From NCBI GenBank assembly GCA_046757965.1, contig JBHHZI010000004.1, positions 1 through 58,508 on the forward strand: DNA of 58,508 nt, read 5' to 3'. Origin of the DNA: JBHHZI01 sp046757965. Lineage in GTDB: Bacteria > Acidobacteriota > Polarisedimenticolia > SMYD01. How positions within the stretch are numbered: position 1 is the first letter of the stretch; every line of letters begins with the position of its first letter. Shown piece by piece: positions 58,424 to 58,508 of this stretch. The notes below the pieces were generated by a model. That model searched no databases, was not told where the DNA came from, and worked only from the letters and a program-made list of their open reading frames with translations. A program made the position numbers and the translations under genes.

Positions 58424-58508
58424 GTCAACTTAGCTAGCAAGGACGCGTTCATATCCAACAACGCCGCGCGTGCACATCCGGAGCGCGACCGAACCCGTGG
58501 CAGAATGC

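Noticed and set aside
1..58508. Mobile elements, prophage genes, CRISPR arrays, tRNA or rRNA
   Set aside because: I saw no transposase, integrase, terminal inverted repeats, spaced direct repeats or cloverleaf sequences; the only tandem array is coding.

Overview
The window is a compact, GC-rich (roughly two thirds G+C by eye) chromosomal segment from a Gram-negative bacterium. Evidence for an outer membrane is the LPS-transport genes lptE and a fused lptF-lptG. Secreted proteins with thrombospondin type 3 repeats, a two-repeat secreted protein with a GSNMGFK start, PWTLPSH-type sulfatases ending in LESLGYV, and a Bat operon together resemble Acidobacteriota of the Thermoanaerobaculia/Polarisedimenticolia kind. 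That placement is inference, as there is no rRNA or other marker here. I see no tRNA, rRNA, CRISPR array, IS element, phage gene or broken gene; every gene looks intact.

Layout. (1) 223-6353: secreted/surface genes: a beta-helix plus thrombospondin-3 protein, a membrane anti-sigma-like protein, a small two-repeat secreted protein behind a strong sigma70-type promoter and a 230-nt leader, and a 503-aa secreted protein ending in a clear intrinsic terminator. (2) 6527-9087: sulfatase-family lipoprotein and RNase III. (3) 9115-16579, minus strand: a minimal chemosensory unit (MCP, CheW, CheA), then rsmA, uppP and ftsK in overlapping order. (4) 16753-26354, plus strand: a complete MoxR/DUF58/BatA-E operon running into hemW, almost all junctions being 4-bp overlaps. 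(5) 26428-27779: a small lipoprotein and a convergent membrane protein. (6) 27919-32685: acyl-CoA dehydrogenase, MeaB GTPase, methylmalonyl-CoA epimerase, a small unknown and a secreted thioredoxin-fold/DUF255-like protein. (7) 32720-35446: mtnP, a PfkB kinase, ribH, nusB. (8) 35490-45848: a large chemosensory operon without a receptor, carrying two CheY, CheA, CheW, CheR, CheB, two GAF-type proteins, a zinc-ribbon protein with a degenerate receiver, and a 735-aa HEAT-repeat protein. (9) 45906-52585: lptE, holA, DUF3467, dnaE, metK. (10) 52807-58262: a 1015-aa Band7-like/phosphodiesterase/TPR fusion and, on the opposite strand, an LptF-LptG fusion.

How they work together. The two chemosensory loci look complementary: the minus-strand one has a receptor but no CheR, CheB or CheY, while the plus-strand one has all of these but no receptor. 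The best candidates for undescribed biology are the receptor-less pathway with its HEAT-repeat and pseudo-receiver partners, and the Band7/phosphodiesterase/TPR fusion. Several genes (sulfatase, lptE, lptFG) have a -10 box 6-9 bases from the start codon and no Shine-Dalgarno sequence, so leaderless mRNAs seem to be used alongside normal leaders. No gene-free stretch exceeds 300 bases; the longest (3742-4038) is a promoter and leader.
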